From Apostichopus japonicus (lineage: Eukaryota > Echinodermata > Holothuroidea > Aspidochirotida > Stichopodidae), in contig NC_092567.1 in the NCBI RefSeq assembly GCF_037975245.1, positions 13,470,876 to 13,534,875 of the forward strand: a DNA stretch of 64,000 bases, written 5' to 3'. A program made the translations under genes and the position numbers. Below, piece after piece: positions 41,690-55,677 of the stretch. Numbering within the stretch: position 1 is the stretch's first letter; every line of letters starts with the position of its first letter. Under the pieces are notes generated by a model. The model saw only the letters and a list, made by a program, of their open reading frames with translations, ran no database searches and had not been told where the DNA came from.

Positions 41690-44270
41690 TTGATACTGCA
41701 CATTCGATCGATCGATACCGCACATTCGATTGATCGGTACCGCTCATTCGATCGATCGATACCGCACATTCGATCGATCGGTACCGAACATTCGATTGAT
41801 CGGTACCGAACATTCGATTGGAACCGAACATTCGATCGATCGGTACCGCACATTCGATTGATCGGTACCGAACATTCGATTGATCAGGACTGAACATTCG
41901 ATTCATCGGTTTCGCACATTCGATTTATCGGTACCGCACATTCGATTGATCGATACCGCACATTCGATTGATCGGTACCGAACATTCGATTGATCGATAC
42001 CGCATATTCGATTGATCGGTACCGAACATTCGATTAATCGGTACCGAACATTCGATTGATCGGTACCGCACAATCGATTGATCGGGAACAAACATTCGAT
42101 TGATCGATACCGCACATTCGATTGATCGGTACCGCACATTCGATTGATCGGTACCGCACATTCGATTGATCGATACCGAACATTCGATTGATCGGTACCG
42201 AACATTCGATCGATCGATACTGCACATTCGATTGATCGGTACCGAACATTTCATCGATCGATACCGCACATTCGATTGATTGGTACCGTACATTCGATTG
42301 ATCGATACCGCTAATTCGATCGATTGGTACCGCACATTGGATTGATCGGTACCGCACATTCGTTTGATTGGTACCGCACATTCGATTTATCGATACCGGA
42401 CATTCGATTGATCGATACCGCACATTCGACTGATCGATAACGCACATTCGATTGATCGGTACCGAACATTCGTTTGATCGGTACCGCACATTCGATCGAT
42501 CGATTGGTACCGCACATTCGATTGATCGGTACCGCACATTCGATCGATCGATACCGGACATTCGATTGATCGATACCGCACATTCGATTGATCGGTACCG
42601 AACATTCGTTTGATCGGTACCGCACATTCGATCGATCGATTGGTACCGCACATTCGATTGATCGGTACCGCACATTCGATTGATCGGTACCGCACATTCG
42701 ATCGATCGATACTGCACATTCGATGGATCGGTACCGAACATTTCATCGATCGATACCGCACATTCGATTGATTGGTACCGTACATTCGATTGATCGATAC
42801 CGCTAATTCGATCGATTGGTACCGCACATTGGATTGATCGGTACCGCACATTCGTTTGATTGGTACCGCACATTCGATTTATCGATACCGGACATTCGAT
42901 TGATCGATACCGCACATTCGACTGATCGATAACGCACATTCGATTGATCGGTACCGAACATTCGTTTGATCGGTTTCGCACATTCGATCGATCGATTGGT
43001 ACCGCACATTCGATTGATCGGTACCGCACATTCGATCGATCGATACCGGACATTCGATTGATCGATAACGCACATTCGATTGATCGGTACCGAACATTCG
43101 TTTGATCGGTACCGCACATTCGATCGATCGATTGGTACCGCACATTCGATTGATCGGTACCGCACATTCGATTGATCGGTACCGCACATTCGATCGATCG
43201 ATACTGCACATTCGATCGATCGGTACCGAACATTAGATTGATCAATACCGAACATTCGATTGATCGGTACCGAACATTCGATCGATCGATACCGCACATT
43301 CGATTGATCGGTACCGAACCCTGATTCATTGGTACCGCACATTCGATTGATCGATACAGAACATTCGATCGATCGATATCGCACATTCGATATATCGGTA
43401 CCGCACATTCGATCGATCGGTACCGCACATTCGATTGATCGGTACCGAACATTCGATTGATCAAGACCGAACATTCGATTGATCGGTTTCGGACATTTGG
43501 TTGATCGGTTTCGCACATTGGATTGATCGATACCGCACATTCGATTGATCGATACCGAACATAATATTGATCGGTACCGAACATTCGATTGATCAGGACC
43601 GAACATTCGATTCATCGGTTTGGCACATTCGATTTATCGGTACCGCACATTCGATTGATCGATACCGCACATTCGATTGATCGGTACCGAACATTCGTTT
43701 GATCGGTACCGCACATTCGATTGATCGGTACCGCACATTCGATTGATCGGTACCGCACATTCGATTGATCGGTACCGAACATTCGATTGATCGATACCGA
43801 ACATTCGATTGATCGGTACCGCACATTCGATTGATCGGTACCGAACATTCGATTGATCGATACCGCATATTCGATTGATCGGTACCGAACATTCGATTAT
43901 TCGGTACCGAACATTCGATTGATCGGTACCGAACCTTCGATTCATTGGTACCGCACATTCGATTGATCGATACAGAACATTCGATCGATCGATATCGCAC
44001 ATTCGATATATCGGTACCGCACATTCGATTGATCGGTACCGCACATTCGATTGATCGGTACCGAACATTCGATTGATCAAGACCGAACATTCGATTGATC
44101 GGTTTCGCACATTAGGTTGATCGGTTTCGCACATTGGATTGATCGATACCGCACATTCGATTGATCGATACCGAACATAATATTGATCGGTACCGAACAT
44201 TCGATTGATCAGGACCGAACATTCGATTCATCGGTTTCGCACATTCGATTTATCGGTACCGCACATTCGA
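41690..44270 (+). repeat. Higher-order block T, copy 1
   Basis: This unit repeats at 44,920-47,596. The offset is 3,237 bp at the left (CGATTGGAACC at 41,815), 3,325 bp after four monomers (88 bp) present only in the right copy, and 3,326 bp after about 43,320. The last change is one base lost here (GAACCCTGATTCATT for GAACCTTCGATTCATT). It contains the nested 492-bp repeat, ACATAATATTGATCGG near 43,559, and GATCAAGACC near 43,459. Confidence 0.88.
42241..43224 (+). repeat. Nested 492-bp tandem duplication in block T copy 1
   Basis: Two successive runs start with the unusual ACCGAACATTTCATCG at 42,241 and 42,733. Each contains CGATTGATTGGTACCGTAC, GATACCGCTAATTCG, CACATTGGATTG, CGTTTGATTGG, CGACTGATCGATAACG and two 26-bp monomers of the CGATCGATCGATTGG type. 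492 equals 22 monomers plus two 4-bp expansions. Differences include GGTTTCGCAC near 42,972 in the second run for GGTACCGCAC near 42,480. Confidence 0.9.
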
Positions 44271-44919
44271 TTGATCGATACCGCACATTCGATCGATCGG
44301 TACCGCACATTCGATTGATCGGTACCGCACATTCGATTGATCGGTACCGCACATTCGATCGATCGATACCGCACATTCGATTAATCGGTACCGAACATTC
44401 GATCGATACTGCACATTCGATCGATCGATACCGCACATTCGATTGATCGGTACCGCTCATTCGATCGATCGATACCGCACATTCGATCGATCGGTACCGC
44501 ACATTCGATTGATCGGTACCGCACATTCGATCGATTGGAACCAAACATTCGATCGATCGGTACCGCACATTCGATTGATCGGTACCGCACATTCGATTGA
44601 TCGGTACCGCACATTCGATTGATCGGTACCGAACATTCGATTGATCGATACCGCACATTCGATTGATCGGTACCGCACATTCGATTGATCGGTACCGAAC
44701 ATTCGATTGATCGATACCGCATATTCGATTGATCGGTACCGAACATTCGTTTATTCGGTACCGAACATTCGATTGATCGGTACCGCACAATCGATTGATC
44801 GGGACCAATCATTCGATTGATCGATACCGCACATTCGATCGATCGGTACCGCACATTCGATTGATCGGTACCGCACATTCGATCGATCGATACCGCACAT
44901 TCGATTGATCGGTACCGAA

Positions 44920-47596
44920 CATTCGATCGATACTGCACATTCGATCGATCGATACCGCACATTCGATTGATCGGTACCGCTCATTCGATCGATCGATACC
45001 GCACATTCGATCGATCGGTACCGAACATTCGATTGATCGGTACCGAACATTCGATTGGAACCGAACATTCGATCGATCGGTACCGCACATTCGATTGATC
45101 GGTACCGAACATTCGATTGATCAGGACTGAACATTCGATTCATCGGTTTCGCACATTCGATTTATCGGTACCGCACATTCGATTGATCGATACCGCACAT
45201 TCGATTGATCGGTACCGAACATTCGTTTGATCGGTACCGCACATTCGATTGATCGGTACCGCACATTCGATTGATCGGTACCGCACATTCGATTGATCGG
45301 TACCGAACATTCGATTGATCGATACCGCATATTCGATTGATCGGTACCGAACATTCGATTCATCGGTACCGAACATTCGATTGATCGGTACCGCACAATC
45401 GATTGATCGGGAACAAACATTCGATTGATCGATACCGCACATTCGATTGATCGGTACCGCACATTCGATTGATCGGTACCGCACATTCGATTGATCGATA
45501 CCGAACATTCGATTGATCGGTACCGAACATTCGATCGATCGATACTGCACATTCGATTGATCGGTACCGAACATTTCATCGATCGATACCGCACATTCGA
45601 TTGATTGGTACCGTACATTCGATTGATCGATACCGCTAATTCGATCGATTGGTACCGCACATTGGATTGATCGGTACCGCACATTCGTTTGATTGGTACC
45701 GCACATTCGATTTATCGATACCGGACATTCGATTGATCGATACCGCACATTCGACTGATCGATAACGCACATTCGATTGATCGGTACCGAACATTCGTTT
45801 GATCGGTACCGCACATTCGATCGATCGATTGGTACCGCACATTCGATTGATCGGTACCGCACATTCGATCGATCGATACCGGACATTCGATTGATCGATA
45901 CCGCACATTCGATTGATCGGTACCGAACATTCGTTTGATCGGTACCGCACATTCGATCGATCGATTGGTACCGCACATTCGATTGATCGGTACCGAACAT
46001 TCGATTGATCGGTACCGCACATTCGATCGATCGATACTGCACATTCGATTGATCGGTACCGAACATTTCATCGATCGATACCGCACATTCGATTGATTGG
46101 TACCGTACATTCGATTGATCGATACCGCTAATTCGATCGATTGGTACCGCACATTGGATTGATCGGTACCGCACATTCGTTTGATTGGTACCGCACATTC
46201 GATTTATCGATACCGGACATTCGATTGATCGATACCGCACATTCGACTGATCGATAACGCACATTCGATTGATCGGTACCGAACATTCGTTTGATCGGTT
46301 TCGCACATTCGATCGATCGATTGGTACCGCACATTCGATTGATCGGTACCGCACATTCGATCGATCGATACCGGACATTCGATTGATCGATAACGCACAT
46401 TCGATTGATCGGTACCGAACATTCGTTTGATCGGTACCGCACATTCGATCGATCGATTGGTACCGCACATTCGATTGATCGGTACCGCACATTCGATTGA
46501 TCGGTACCGCACATTCGATCGATCGATACTGCACATTCGATCGATCGGTACCGCACATTAGATTGATCAATACCGAACATTCGATTGATCGGTACCGAAC
46601 ATTCGATCGATCGATACCGCACATTCGATTGATCGGTACCGAACCTTCGATTCATTGGTACCGCACATTCGATTGATCGATACAGAACATTCGATCGATC
46701 GATATCGCACATTCGATATATCGGTACCGCACATTCGATCGATCGGTACCGCACATTCGATTGATCGGTACCGAACATTCGATTGATCAAGACCGAACAT
46801 TCGATTGATCGGTTTCGGACATTTGGTTGATCGGTTTCGCACATTGGATTGATCGATACCGCACATTCGATTGATCGATACCGAACATAATATTGATCGG
46901 TACCGAACATTCGATTGATCAGGACCGAACATTCGATTCATCGGTTTCGCACATTCGATTTATCGGTACCGCACATTCGATTGATCGATACCGCACATTC
47001 GATTGATCGGTACCGAACATTCGTTTGATCGGTACCGCACATTCGATTGATCGGTACCGCACATTCGATTGATCGGTACCGCACATTCGATTGATCGGTA
47101 CCGAACATTCGATTGATCGATACCGAACATTCGATTGATCGGTACCGCACATTCGATTGATCGGTACCGAACATTCGATTGATCGATACCGCATATTCGA
47201 TTGATCGGTACCGAACATTCGATTATTCGGTACCGAACATTCGATTGATCGGTACCGAACCTTCGATTCATTGGTACCGCACATTCGATTGATCGATACA
47301 GAACATTCGATCGATCGATATCGCACATTCGATATATCGGTACCGCACATTCGATTGATCGGTACCGCACATTCGATTGATCGGTACCGAACATTCGATT
47401 GATCAAGACCGAACATTCGATTGATCGGTTTCGCACATTTGGTTGATCGGTTTCGCACATTGGATTGATCGATACCGCACATTCGATTGATCGATACCGA
47501 ACATAATATTGATCGGTACCGAACATTCGATTGATCAGGACCGAAGATTCGATTCATCGGTTTCGCACATTCGATTTATCGGTACCGCACATTCGA
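44920..47596 (+). repeat. Higher-order block T, copy 2
   Basis: This is the second copy of 41,690-44,270. It retains both runs of the 492-bp nested repeat, at 45,566 and 46,058, so the nested duplication predates the duplication of the whole block. It carries four extra monomers near 45,225-45,312 relative to copy 1. Single differences include GAACCTTCGATTCATT near 46,640 and GAAGATTCG near 47,524. Confidence 0.88.
45566..46549 (+). repeat. Nested 492-bp tandem duplication in block T copy 2
   Basis: The ACCGAACATTTCATCG landmark occurs at 45,566 and 46,058, a 492-bp step, and each is 3,325 bp from its partner in block T copy 1. The second run again carries GGTTTCGCAC (near 46,297), the same private change as the second run of copy 1. 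This fixes the order of events: inner duplication first, outer duplication later. Confidence 0.9.
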
Positions 47597-48119
47597 TTGA
47601 TCGATACCGCACATTCGATTGATCGGTACCGAACATTCGTTTGATCGGTACCGCACATTCGATTGATCGGTACCGCACATTCGATTGATCGGTACCGCAC
47701 ATTCGATTGATCGGTACCGAACATTCGATTATTCGGTACCGAACATTCGATTGATCGGTACCGCACAATCGATTGATCGGGACCAAACATTAGATTGATC
47801 GATACCGCACATTCGATCGATCGGTACCGCACATTCGATTGATCGGTACCGCACATTCGATTGATCGGTACCGCACATTCGATCGATCGATACCGCACAT
47901 TCGATTGATCGGTACCGAACATTCGATCGATACTGCACATTCGATCGATCGATACCGCACATTCGATTGATCGGTACCGCTCATTCGATCGATCGATACC
48001 GCACATTCGATCGATCGGTACCGCACATTCGATTGATCGGTACCGCACATTCGATCGATTGGAACCGAACATTCGATCGATCGGTACCGCACATTCGATT
48101 GATCGGTACCGAACATTCG

Positions 48120-50340
48120 ATTGATCAGGACCGAACATTCGATTCATCGGTTTCGCACATTCGATTTATCGGTACCGCACATTCGATTGATCGATACCGC
48201 ACATTCGATTGATCGGTACCGAACATTCGTTTGATCGGTACCGCACATTCGATTGATCGGTACCGCACATTCGATTGATCGGTACCGCACATTCGATTGA
48301 TCGGTACCGAACATTCGATTGATCGATACCGCATATTCGATTGATCGGTACCGAACATTCGATTAATCGGTACCGAACATTCGATTGATCGGTACCGCAC
48401 AATCGATTGATCGGGACCGAACATTCGATTGATCGATACCGCACATTCGATCGATCGGTACCGCACATTCGATTGATCGGTACCGCACATTCGATCGATC
48501 GATACCGCACATTCGATTGATCGGTACCGAACATTCGATCGATACTGCACATTCGATCGATCGATACCGCACATTCGATTGATCGGTACCGCTCATTCGA
48601 TCGATCGATACCGCACATTTGATCGATCGATACCGCACATTCGATTGATCGGTATCGCACATTCGATTGATCGGTACCGAACATTTGATTGATCGGTACC
48701 GCACATTCGATTGATCGGTAGTGAACATTCGATCGATCGATATTGCACATTCGATCGATCGGTACCGAACATTCGATTGATCGATACCGAACATTCGATT
48801 GATCGGTAACGAACATTCGATTGATCGATACCGCACATTCGATTGATCGGTACCGAACCTTCGATTCATTGGTGTCGCACATTCGATTGATCGATACAGA
48901 ATATTCAATCGATCGATACAGAACATTCGATTGATCGGTACCGCACATTCGATTGATCGGGACCAAACATTCGATTGATCGATACCGAACATTCGATTGC
49001 TACCGCACATTCGATTGATCAGGACCGAACATTCGATTGATCGGTTTCGCACATTTGGTTGATCGGTTTCGCACATTCGATCGATCGATACCGAACATTC
49101 CATTGATCGGTACCGCATACTCGATTGATCGGTACCGCACATTCGATTGATCGATACCGCACATTCGATTGATCGATACCGGACATTCGATTGATCGATA
49201 CCGCACATTCGATTGATCGGTACCGAACATTCGTTTGATCGGTAGCGCACATTCGATCGATCGATTGGTACCGCACATTCGATTGATCGGTACCGCCTAT
49301 TTGGTTGATCTGTTTCGCACATTCGATCGATCGATACCGAACATTCGATTGATCGGTACCCAACATTCGATTGATCGGTACCAAACATTCGATTGATCGA
49401 TACCGCACATTCGATTGATCGGTACCGAACATTATATTGATCGGTACCGAACATTCGATTGATCGGTACCGAACATTCGATTGATCGATACCGCACATTC
49501 GATTGATCGGTACCGAACCTTCGATTCATTGGTACCGCACATTCGATATATCGGTACCGCACATTCGATCGATCGGTACCGCACATTCGATTGATCGGTA
49601 CCGAACATTCGATTGATCGGTTTCGCACATTTGGTTGATCGGTTTCGCACATTCGATCGATCGATACCGAACATTCGATTCATTGGTACCGCACATTAGA
49701 TTGATCGATACAGAACATTCGATCGATCGATACCGCACATTCGATATATCGGTACCGCACATTCGATCGATCGGTACCGCACATTCGGTTGATCGGTACC
49801 GAACATTCGATTGATCAGGACCGAACATTCGATTGATCGATTTCGCACATTTGGTTGATCGGTTTCGCACGTTCGATCGATCGATACCGAACATTCGATT
49901 GATCGGTACCGCACATTCGATTGATCGGTACCGAACATTCGATTGATCGATACCGCACATTCGATTGATCGGTACCGAACATTATATTGATCGGTACCGA
50001 ACATTCGATCGATCGATACCGCATATTCGATTGATCGGTACCGAACATTCGATTGATCGGTACCGAACGGTTGCGCACATTAGGTTGATCGGTACCGCAC
50101 ATTCGATCGATCAAGACCGAACATTCGATTGATCGGTATCGCACATTCGATTGATCGGTACCGCACATTCGATTGATCGATACCGCACATTCGATTGATC
50201 GATACCGGACACTCGATTGATCGATACCGCACATTCGATTGAAAGGTACCGAACATTCGTTTGATCGGTACCGCACATTCGATTAATCGGTACCGCACAT
50301 TCGATCGATCGATACTGCACATTCGATATATCGGTACCGC
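48120..50340 (+). repeat. Higher-order block P, copy 4, at the subarray boundary
   Basis: This copy begins near 48,140 with GATTCATCGGTTTCGCAC and carries GATCGGGACCG near 48,411, AGAATATTCAATCG near 48,896, GTACCGCCTATTTGG near 49,291 and the fused monomer at 50,050-50,081 (as GGTTGCGCAC). Unlike the other copies it does not end at GGTTTCGTACATTCG. Instead it runs directly into subarray B monomers near 50,366. Its right end is itself part of a 670-bp tandem duplication. Confidence 0.8.
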
Positions 50341-50590
50341 ACATTCGATCGATCGATACCGCACATTCGATTGATCGTTACCCAATTTTCGATTGATCGG
50401 TAACACACATTTGATTAATTGGTTCCGCACATTCGATTGATCGGTACCGCACATTCGATTGATCGGTTCTGCATATTCGATTGATCGATTCCGCACATTC
50501 GATCGATCGGTATCGCACATTCGATTGAACGGTAACGCATATTCGATTGATCGGTAACGCATATTCGATCGATCGGTACCACACATTCGA
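49921..50590 (+). repeat. 670-bp boundary duplication, copy 1
   Basis: This unit spans the change from subarray A to B. Its left part is block P with the fused monomer (50,050-50,081). Its right part begins subarray B at GTTACCCAATTTTCG (50,377). The unit repeats at 50,591-51,260 at an exact offset of 670 bp (30 monomers plus the 10-bp remainder of the fused monomer). One visible difference is GATCAAGACCG near 50,109 against GATCGATGCCG near 50,779. Confidence 0.9.
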
Positions 50591-51260
50591 TTGATCGGTA
50601 CCGAACATTCGATTGATCGATACCGCACATTCGATTGATCGGTACCGAACATTATATTGATCGGTACCGAACATTCGATCGATCGATACCGCATATTCGA
50701 TTGATCGGTACCGAACATTCGATTGATCGGTACCGAACGGTTGCGCACATTAGGTTGATCGGTACCGCACATTCGATCGATCGATGCCGAACATTCGATT
50801 GATCGGTATCGCACATTCGATTGATCGGTACCGCACATTCGATTGATCGATACCGCACATTCGATTGATCGATACCGGACACTCGATTGATCGATACCGC
50901 ACATTCGATTGAAAGGTACCGAACATTCGTTTGATCGGTACCGCACATTCGATTAATCGGTACCGCACATTCGATCGATCGATACTGCACATTCGATATA
51001 TCGGTACCGCACATTCGATCGATCGATACCGCACATTCGATTGATCGTTACCCAATTTTCGATTGATCGGTAACACACATTTGATTAATTGGTTCCGCAC
51101 ATTCGATTGATCGGTACCGCACATTCGATTGATCGGTTCTGCATATTCGATTGATCGATTCCGCACATTCGATCGATCGGTATCGCACATTCGATTGAAC
51201 GGTAACGCATATTCGATTGATCGGTAACGCATATTCGATCGATCGGTACCACACATTCGA
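50591..51260 (+). repeat. 670-bp boundary duplication, copy 2
   Basis: This is a tandem copy of 49,921-50,590. Because it re-enters block P monomers after the first stretch of subarray B, the A/B boundary is crossed twice. A further partial copy of the subarray B part starts near 51,480 (GTTACCCAATTTTCG again), 439 bp on. That is 20 monomers minus one base, lost in GGTCCGCAC near 51,401. Confidence 0.9.
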
Positions 51261-51499
51261 TTGATCGGTTCCGCACATTCGATTGATCGGTATCGCACAT
51301 TCAATTGATCGGTACCGCACATTCGATTGATCGATACCGCACATTCGATCGATCGGTAGCGAATTTTCGATTGATCGATAACGCATGTTCGATTGATCGG
51401 TCCGCACATTCGATTGATCGGTACCGCACATTCGATCGATTGGTTTAGAACATTCGATTGATCGATACCGCACATTCGATTGATCGTTACCCAATTTTC

Positions 51500-54400
51500 G
51501 ATTGATCGGTAACACACATTTGATTAATTGGTTCCGCACATTCGATTGATCGGTACCGCACATTCGATTGATCGGTTCTGCATATTCGATTGATCGATTC
51601 CGCACATTCGATCGATCGGTATCGCACATTCGATTGAACGGTAACGCACATTCGATTGATCGGTAACGCATATTCGATTGATCGGTACCACACATTCGAT
51701 TGATCGGTACCGCACATTCGATCGATTGGTTACGAACAATCGATCAATCGGTAACGAGCATTCGTTTGATCGATACCGCACTTTCGATCAATCGGTAATG
51801 AACATTCGATTGATCGGTAACGCACATCGATTGATTGGTAACGCACATTCGATTGATCGGTACCGCACATTCGATTGATCGGTACCGCATATTCGATTGA
51901 TCGGTAGCGAATTTTTGATTGATTGGTAACGCACATTCGATTGATCTGTACCGCACATTCGATTAATTGGTCCGCACATTCGGTTGATCGGTAACGCACA
52001 TTCGATCGATTGGTTACGAACATTCGAATGATCGGTACCGCGTATTCGATCGATTGGTTACGAACAATTGATCGATCGGTAACGTGCTTTCGATCGATCG
52101 CTAACGCACACTTGTTTGATCGATACCGCACATTCGATTGATCGGTACCGCACATTCGATTGATCTGTACCGCACATTCGATTGATCGGTAGCAAATTTT
52201 CGATTGATCGGTAACGCACATTCGATTAATTGGTCCGCACATTCGATTGATCGGTACCGCACATTCGATCGATTGGTTACGAACATTCGATCGATCGGTA
52301 CCGAACATTCGATTAATCGATACCGCACATTCGATTGATCGTAACCGAATTTTCGATTGATCGGTAACACACATTTGATGAATTGGTTCCGCACATTCTA
52401 TTGATCGGTACCACACAATCGATTGATCAAAACCGCACATTCGATTGATCGGTTCCGCACATCGATCGATCGGTATCGCACATTCGATTGATCGGTAACG
52501 CACATTCGATTGATCAGTACCGCACATTCGATCGATTGGTTACGAACATTCGATCAATCGGTACCGCGTATTCGATCGATTGGTTACGAACATTTGATCG
52601 ATCAGTAACGTGCTTTCGATCGATCACTAACGCACACTCGTTAGATCGATACCGCACATTCGATTGATCGGTAACGCACATTCGATTGATCGATACCGCA
52701 CATTCGATTGATCGGTAACGCACATTCGATTGATCTGTACCGCACATTCGATTGATCGGTACCGAACATTCGAATGATCGATACCGCACATTCGATCGGT
52801 CGTTACCGAATTTTCGATTGATCGGTAACGCACATACGATTAATTGGTTCCGCACTTTCGATTGATCGGTACCGCACATTCGATTGATCGATACCGCACA
52901 TACGATTAATTGGTTCCGCACATTCGATTGATCGGTACCGCACATTCGATTGATCGGTTCCGCACATACGATTAATTGATTCCGCACATTCGATTGATCG
53001 GTACCGCACATTCGATTGATCGATACCGAAACATTCGATTAATCGGTACCGCACATTCGATTTGATCGATACCGCACGTTCGATCGATCGGTACCGCACA
53101 TTCGATTGATCGGTACCACACATTCGATCGATCGGTACCGAATTTCCGATTGAATGTACCGCACATTCGATCGATTGGTTACGAACATTCGATCAATCGG
53201 TACCGCGTATTCGATCGATTGGTTACGAACATTTGATCGATCGGTAACGTGCTTTCGATCGATCACTAACGCACACTCGTTTGATCGATACCGCACATTC
53301 GATTGATCGGTAACGCACATTCGATTGATCTGTACCGCACATTCGATTGATCGATACCGCACATTCGATTGATCGGTAACGCACATTCGATTGATCTGTA
53401 CCGCACATTCGATTGATCGGTACCGAACATTCGAATGATCGATACCGCACATTCGATCGGTCGTTACCGAATTTTCGATTGATCGGTAACGCACATACGA
53501 TTAATTGGTTCCGCACATTCGATTGATCGGTACCGCACATTCGATTGATCGATACCGCACATACGATTAATTGGTTCCGCACATTCGATTGATCGGTACC
53601 GCACATTCGATTGATCGGTAACGCACATACGATTAATTGATTCCGCACATTCGATTGATCGGTACCGCACATTCGATTGATCGATACCGAAACATTCGAT
53701 TAATCGGTACCGCACATTCGATTGATCGGTACCGCACATTCGATTGATCGGTATCGTACATTCGATCGATCGGTACCGCACATTCGATCGATCGGTAGCG
53801 AATTTTCGATTGATCGGTAACGCACATTCGATTAATTGGTTCCGCACATTCGATTGATCGGTACCGCATATTCGAATGATCGATACCGCACATTCCATCG
53901 ATCGGTACCGCACATTCGATTGATCGGTCCCGAACATTCGTGTGATCGGTAACGCACATTCGATTGATCGGTACCGCACATTCCATTGATCGATATTGCT
54001 AATTCGATCGATCGGTACCGCACATTCGATTAATCGGTACCAAACATTCGATTGATCGGTACCGCAAATTCGATTAATCGGTACCGAATTTCCGATAGAT
54101 TGGTAACGCACATTCGATTGATCGGTTCCGCACATTGGATTGATTGATACCGCACATTCGATCGATCGGTACCGCACATTCGATTAATCGGTACCGCACA
54201 TTCGATCGATCGGTACCGAATTTCCGATTGAATGGTACCGCACATTCGGTTGATCGGTTCCGCACATTCGATTGATCGGTACCGCACATTCAATTGTTCG
54301 GTAACGCACATTCGATTGATCGATACCGCACATTCGATCGATCGGTAGCGAATTTTCTATTGATCGGTAACGCATATTCGATTAATTGGTCCGCACATTC

Positions 54401-55677
54401 GATTGATCGGTACCGCAGATTCGATCGATTGGTTACGAACATTCGATCGATCGGTACCGAACATTCGATTAATCGATACCGCACATTCGATTGATCGTAA
54501 CCGAATTTTCGATTGATCGGTAACACACATATGATTAATTGGTTCCGCACATTCTGTTGATCGGTACCGCACATTCGATTGACCGGTACCGCATATTCGA
54601 TTGATCGGTACCACACATTCGATTGATCGGTACCGAAAAATTCTATTGATCGGTAACACACAATCAATTGATCAAAACCGCACATTCGATTGATCGGTTC
54701 CGCACATCGATTGATCAAAACCGCACATTCGATTTATCGGTATCGCACATTCGATTGATCGGTAACGCACATTCGATTGATCAGTACCGCACATTCGATC
54801 GATTGGTTAACGAACAATCGATCAATCGGTACCGCGTATTCAATCGATTGGTTACGAACACTTGATCGATCGGTAACGTGCTTTCGATCGATCGCTAACG
54901 CACACTCGTTTGATCGATACCGCACATTCGATTGATCTGTACCGCACATTCGATTGATCTGTACCGCACATTCGATTGATCGGTAACGCACATTCGATCG
55001 ATTGGTTACGAACATTCGATTGATCGGTACCGAACATTCGAATGATCGATACCGCACATTCGATCAATCGTTACCGAATTTTCGATTGATCGATACCGCA
55101 CATTCGATTGATCGATACCGCACATTCGATTAATCGGTACCACACATTCGATTGATCGGTACCGCACATTCGATTGATCGGTAACGCATATACGATTAAT
55201 TGGTTCCGCACATTCGATTAATCGGTACCACACATTCGATTGATCGGTACCGCACATTCGATGGATCGGTAACGCACATACGATTAATTGGTTCCGCACA
55301 TTCGATTTGATCGATACCGCACGTTCGATCGATCGGTACCGCACATTCGATTGATCGGTACCACACATTCGATCGATCGGTACCGAATTTCCGATTGAAT
55401 GGTACCGCACATTCGGTTGATCGGTTCCGCACATTCGATTGATCGGTACCGCACATTCAATTGTTCGGTACCGCACATTCGATTGATCGATACCGCACAT
55501 TCGATCGATCGGTAGCGAATTTTCGATTGATCGGTAACGCATATTCGATTAATTGGTCCGCACATTCGATTGATCGGTACCGCAGATTCGATCGATTGGT
55601 TACGAACATTCGATCGATCGGTACCGAACATTCGATTAATCGATACCGCACATTCGATTGATCGTAACCGAGTTTTC
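51500..55677 (+). repeat. Higher-order block U, copy 1 (4,178 bp)
   Basis: This is the main unit of subarray B. It starts near GGTAACACACATTTGATTAATTGG and contains GGTTCTGCATATTCG (51,574), GAACAATCGATCAATCGG (51,733), CACATCGATTGATTGG (51,824), GTAACGTGCTTTCG (52,078), GAAACATTCG (53,027) and GAATTTCCGATTG (53,140). The next copy begins 4,178 bp on. It includes a nested 639-bp tandem duplication that copy 2 lacks. Confidence 0.85.
52540..53818 (+). repeat. Nested 639-bp tandem duplication in block U copy 1
   Basis: GTACCGCGTATTCGATCG occurs at 52,561 and 53,200, and the flanking runs match (GTAACGTGCTTTCG, GATCACTAACGCACACTCG, GATCGGTCGTTACCG, CACATACGATTAATTGG). The second run has an extra monomer near 53,300 (offset 661 for part of its length). 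Block U copy 2 has only one such run, which accounts for its 3,539-bp spacing instead of 4,178. Confidence 0.85.

Larger units (their letters stand above)
1..50350 (+). repeat. Subarray A: GGTACCG/GATACCG-type monomers
   Basis: This part is dominated by monomers with the core GGTACCG or GATACCG followed by CAC or AAC. Landmark variants recur throughout: GATCAGGACCG, GGTTTCGCACATTTGG, GATTCATTGG, TTAATCGGTACC, TACTGCAC (in 18-bp monomers) and GATATATCGG. These almost disappear to the right of about 50.35 kb. Combinations of landmarks recur at multi-kb spacing and define the blocks listed separately. Stretches between named blocks (2.4-3.8 kb, 9.0-9.8 kb, 14.5-16.6 kb, 21.9-22.1 kb, 37.8-39.2 kb and 47.6-48.1 kb) hold the same monomers in other combinations and nothing else. 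Confidence 0.9.
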
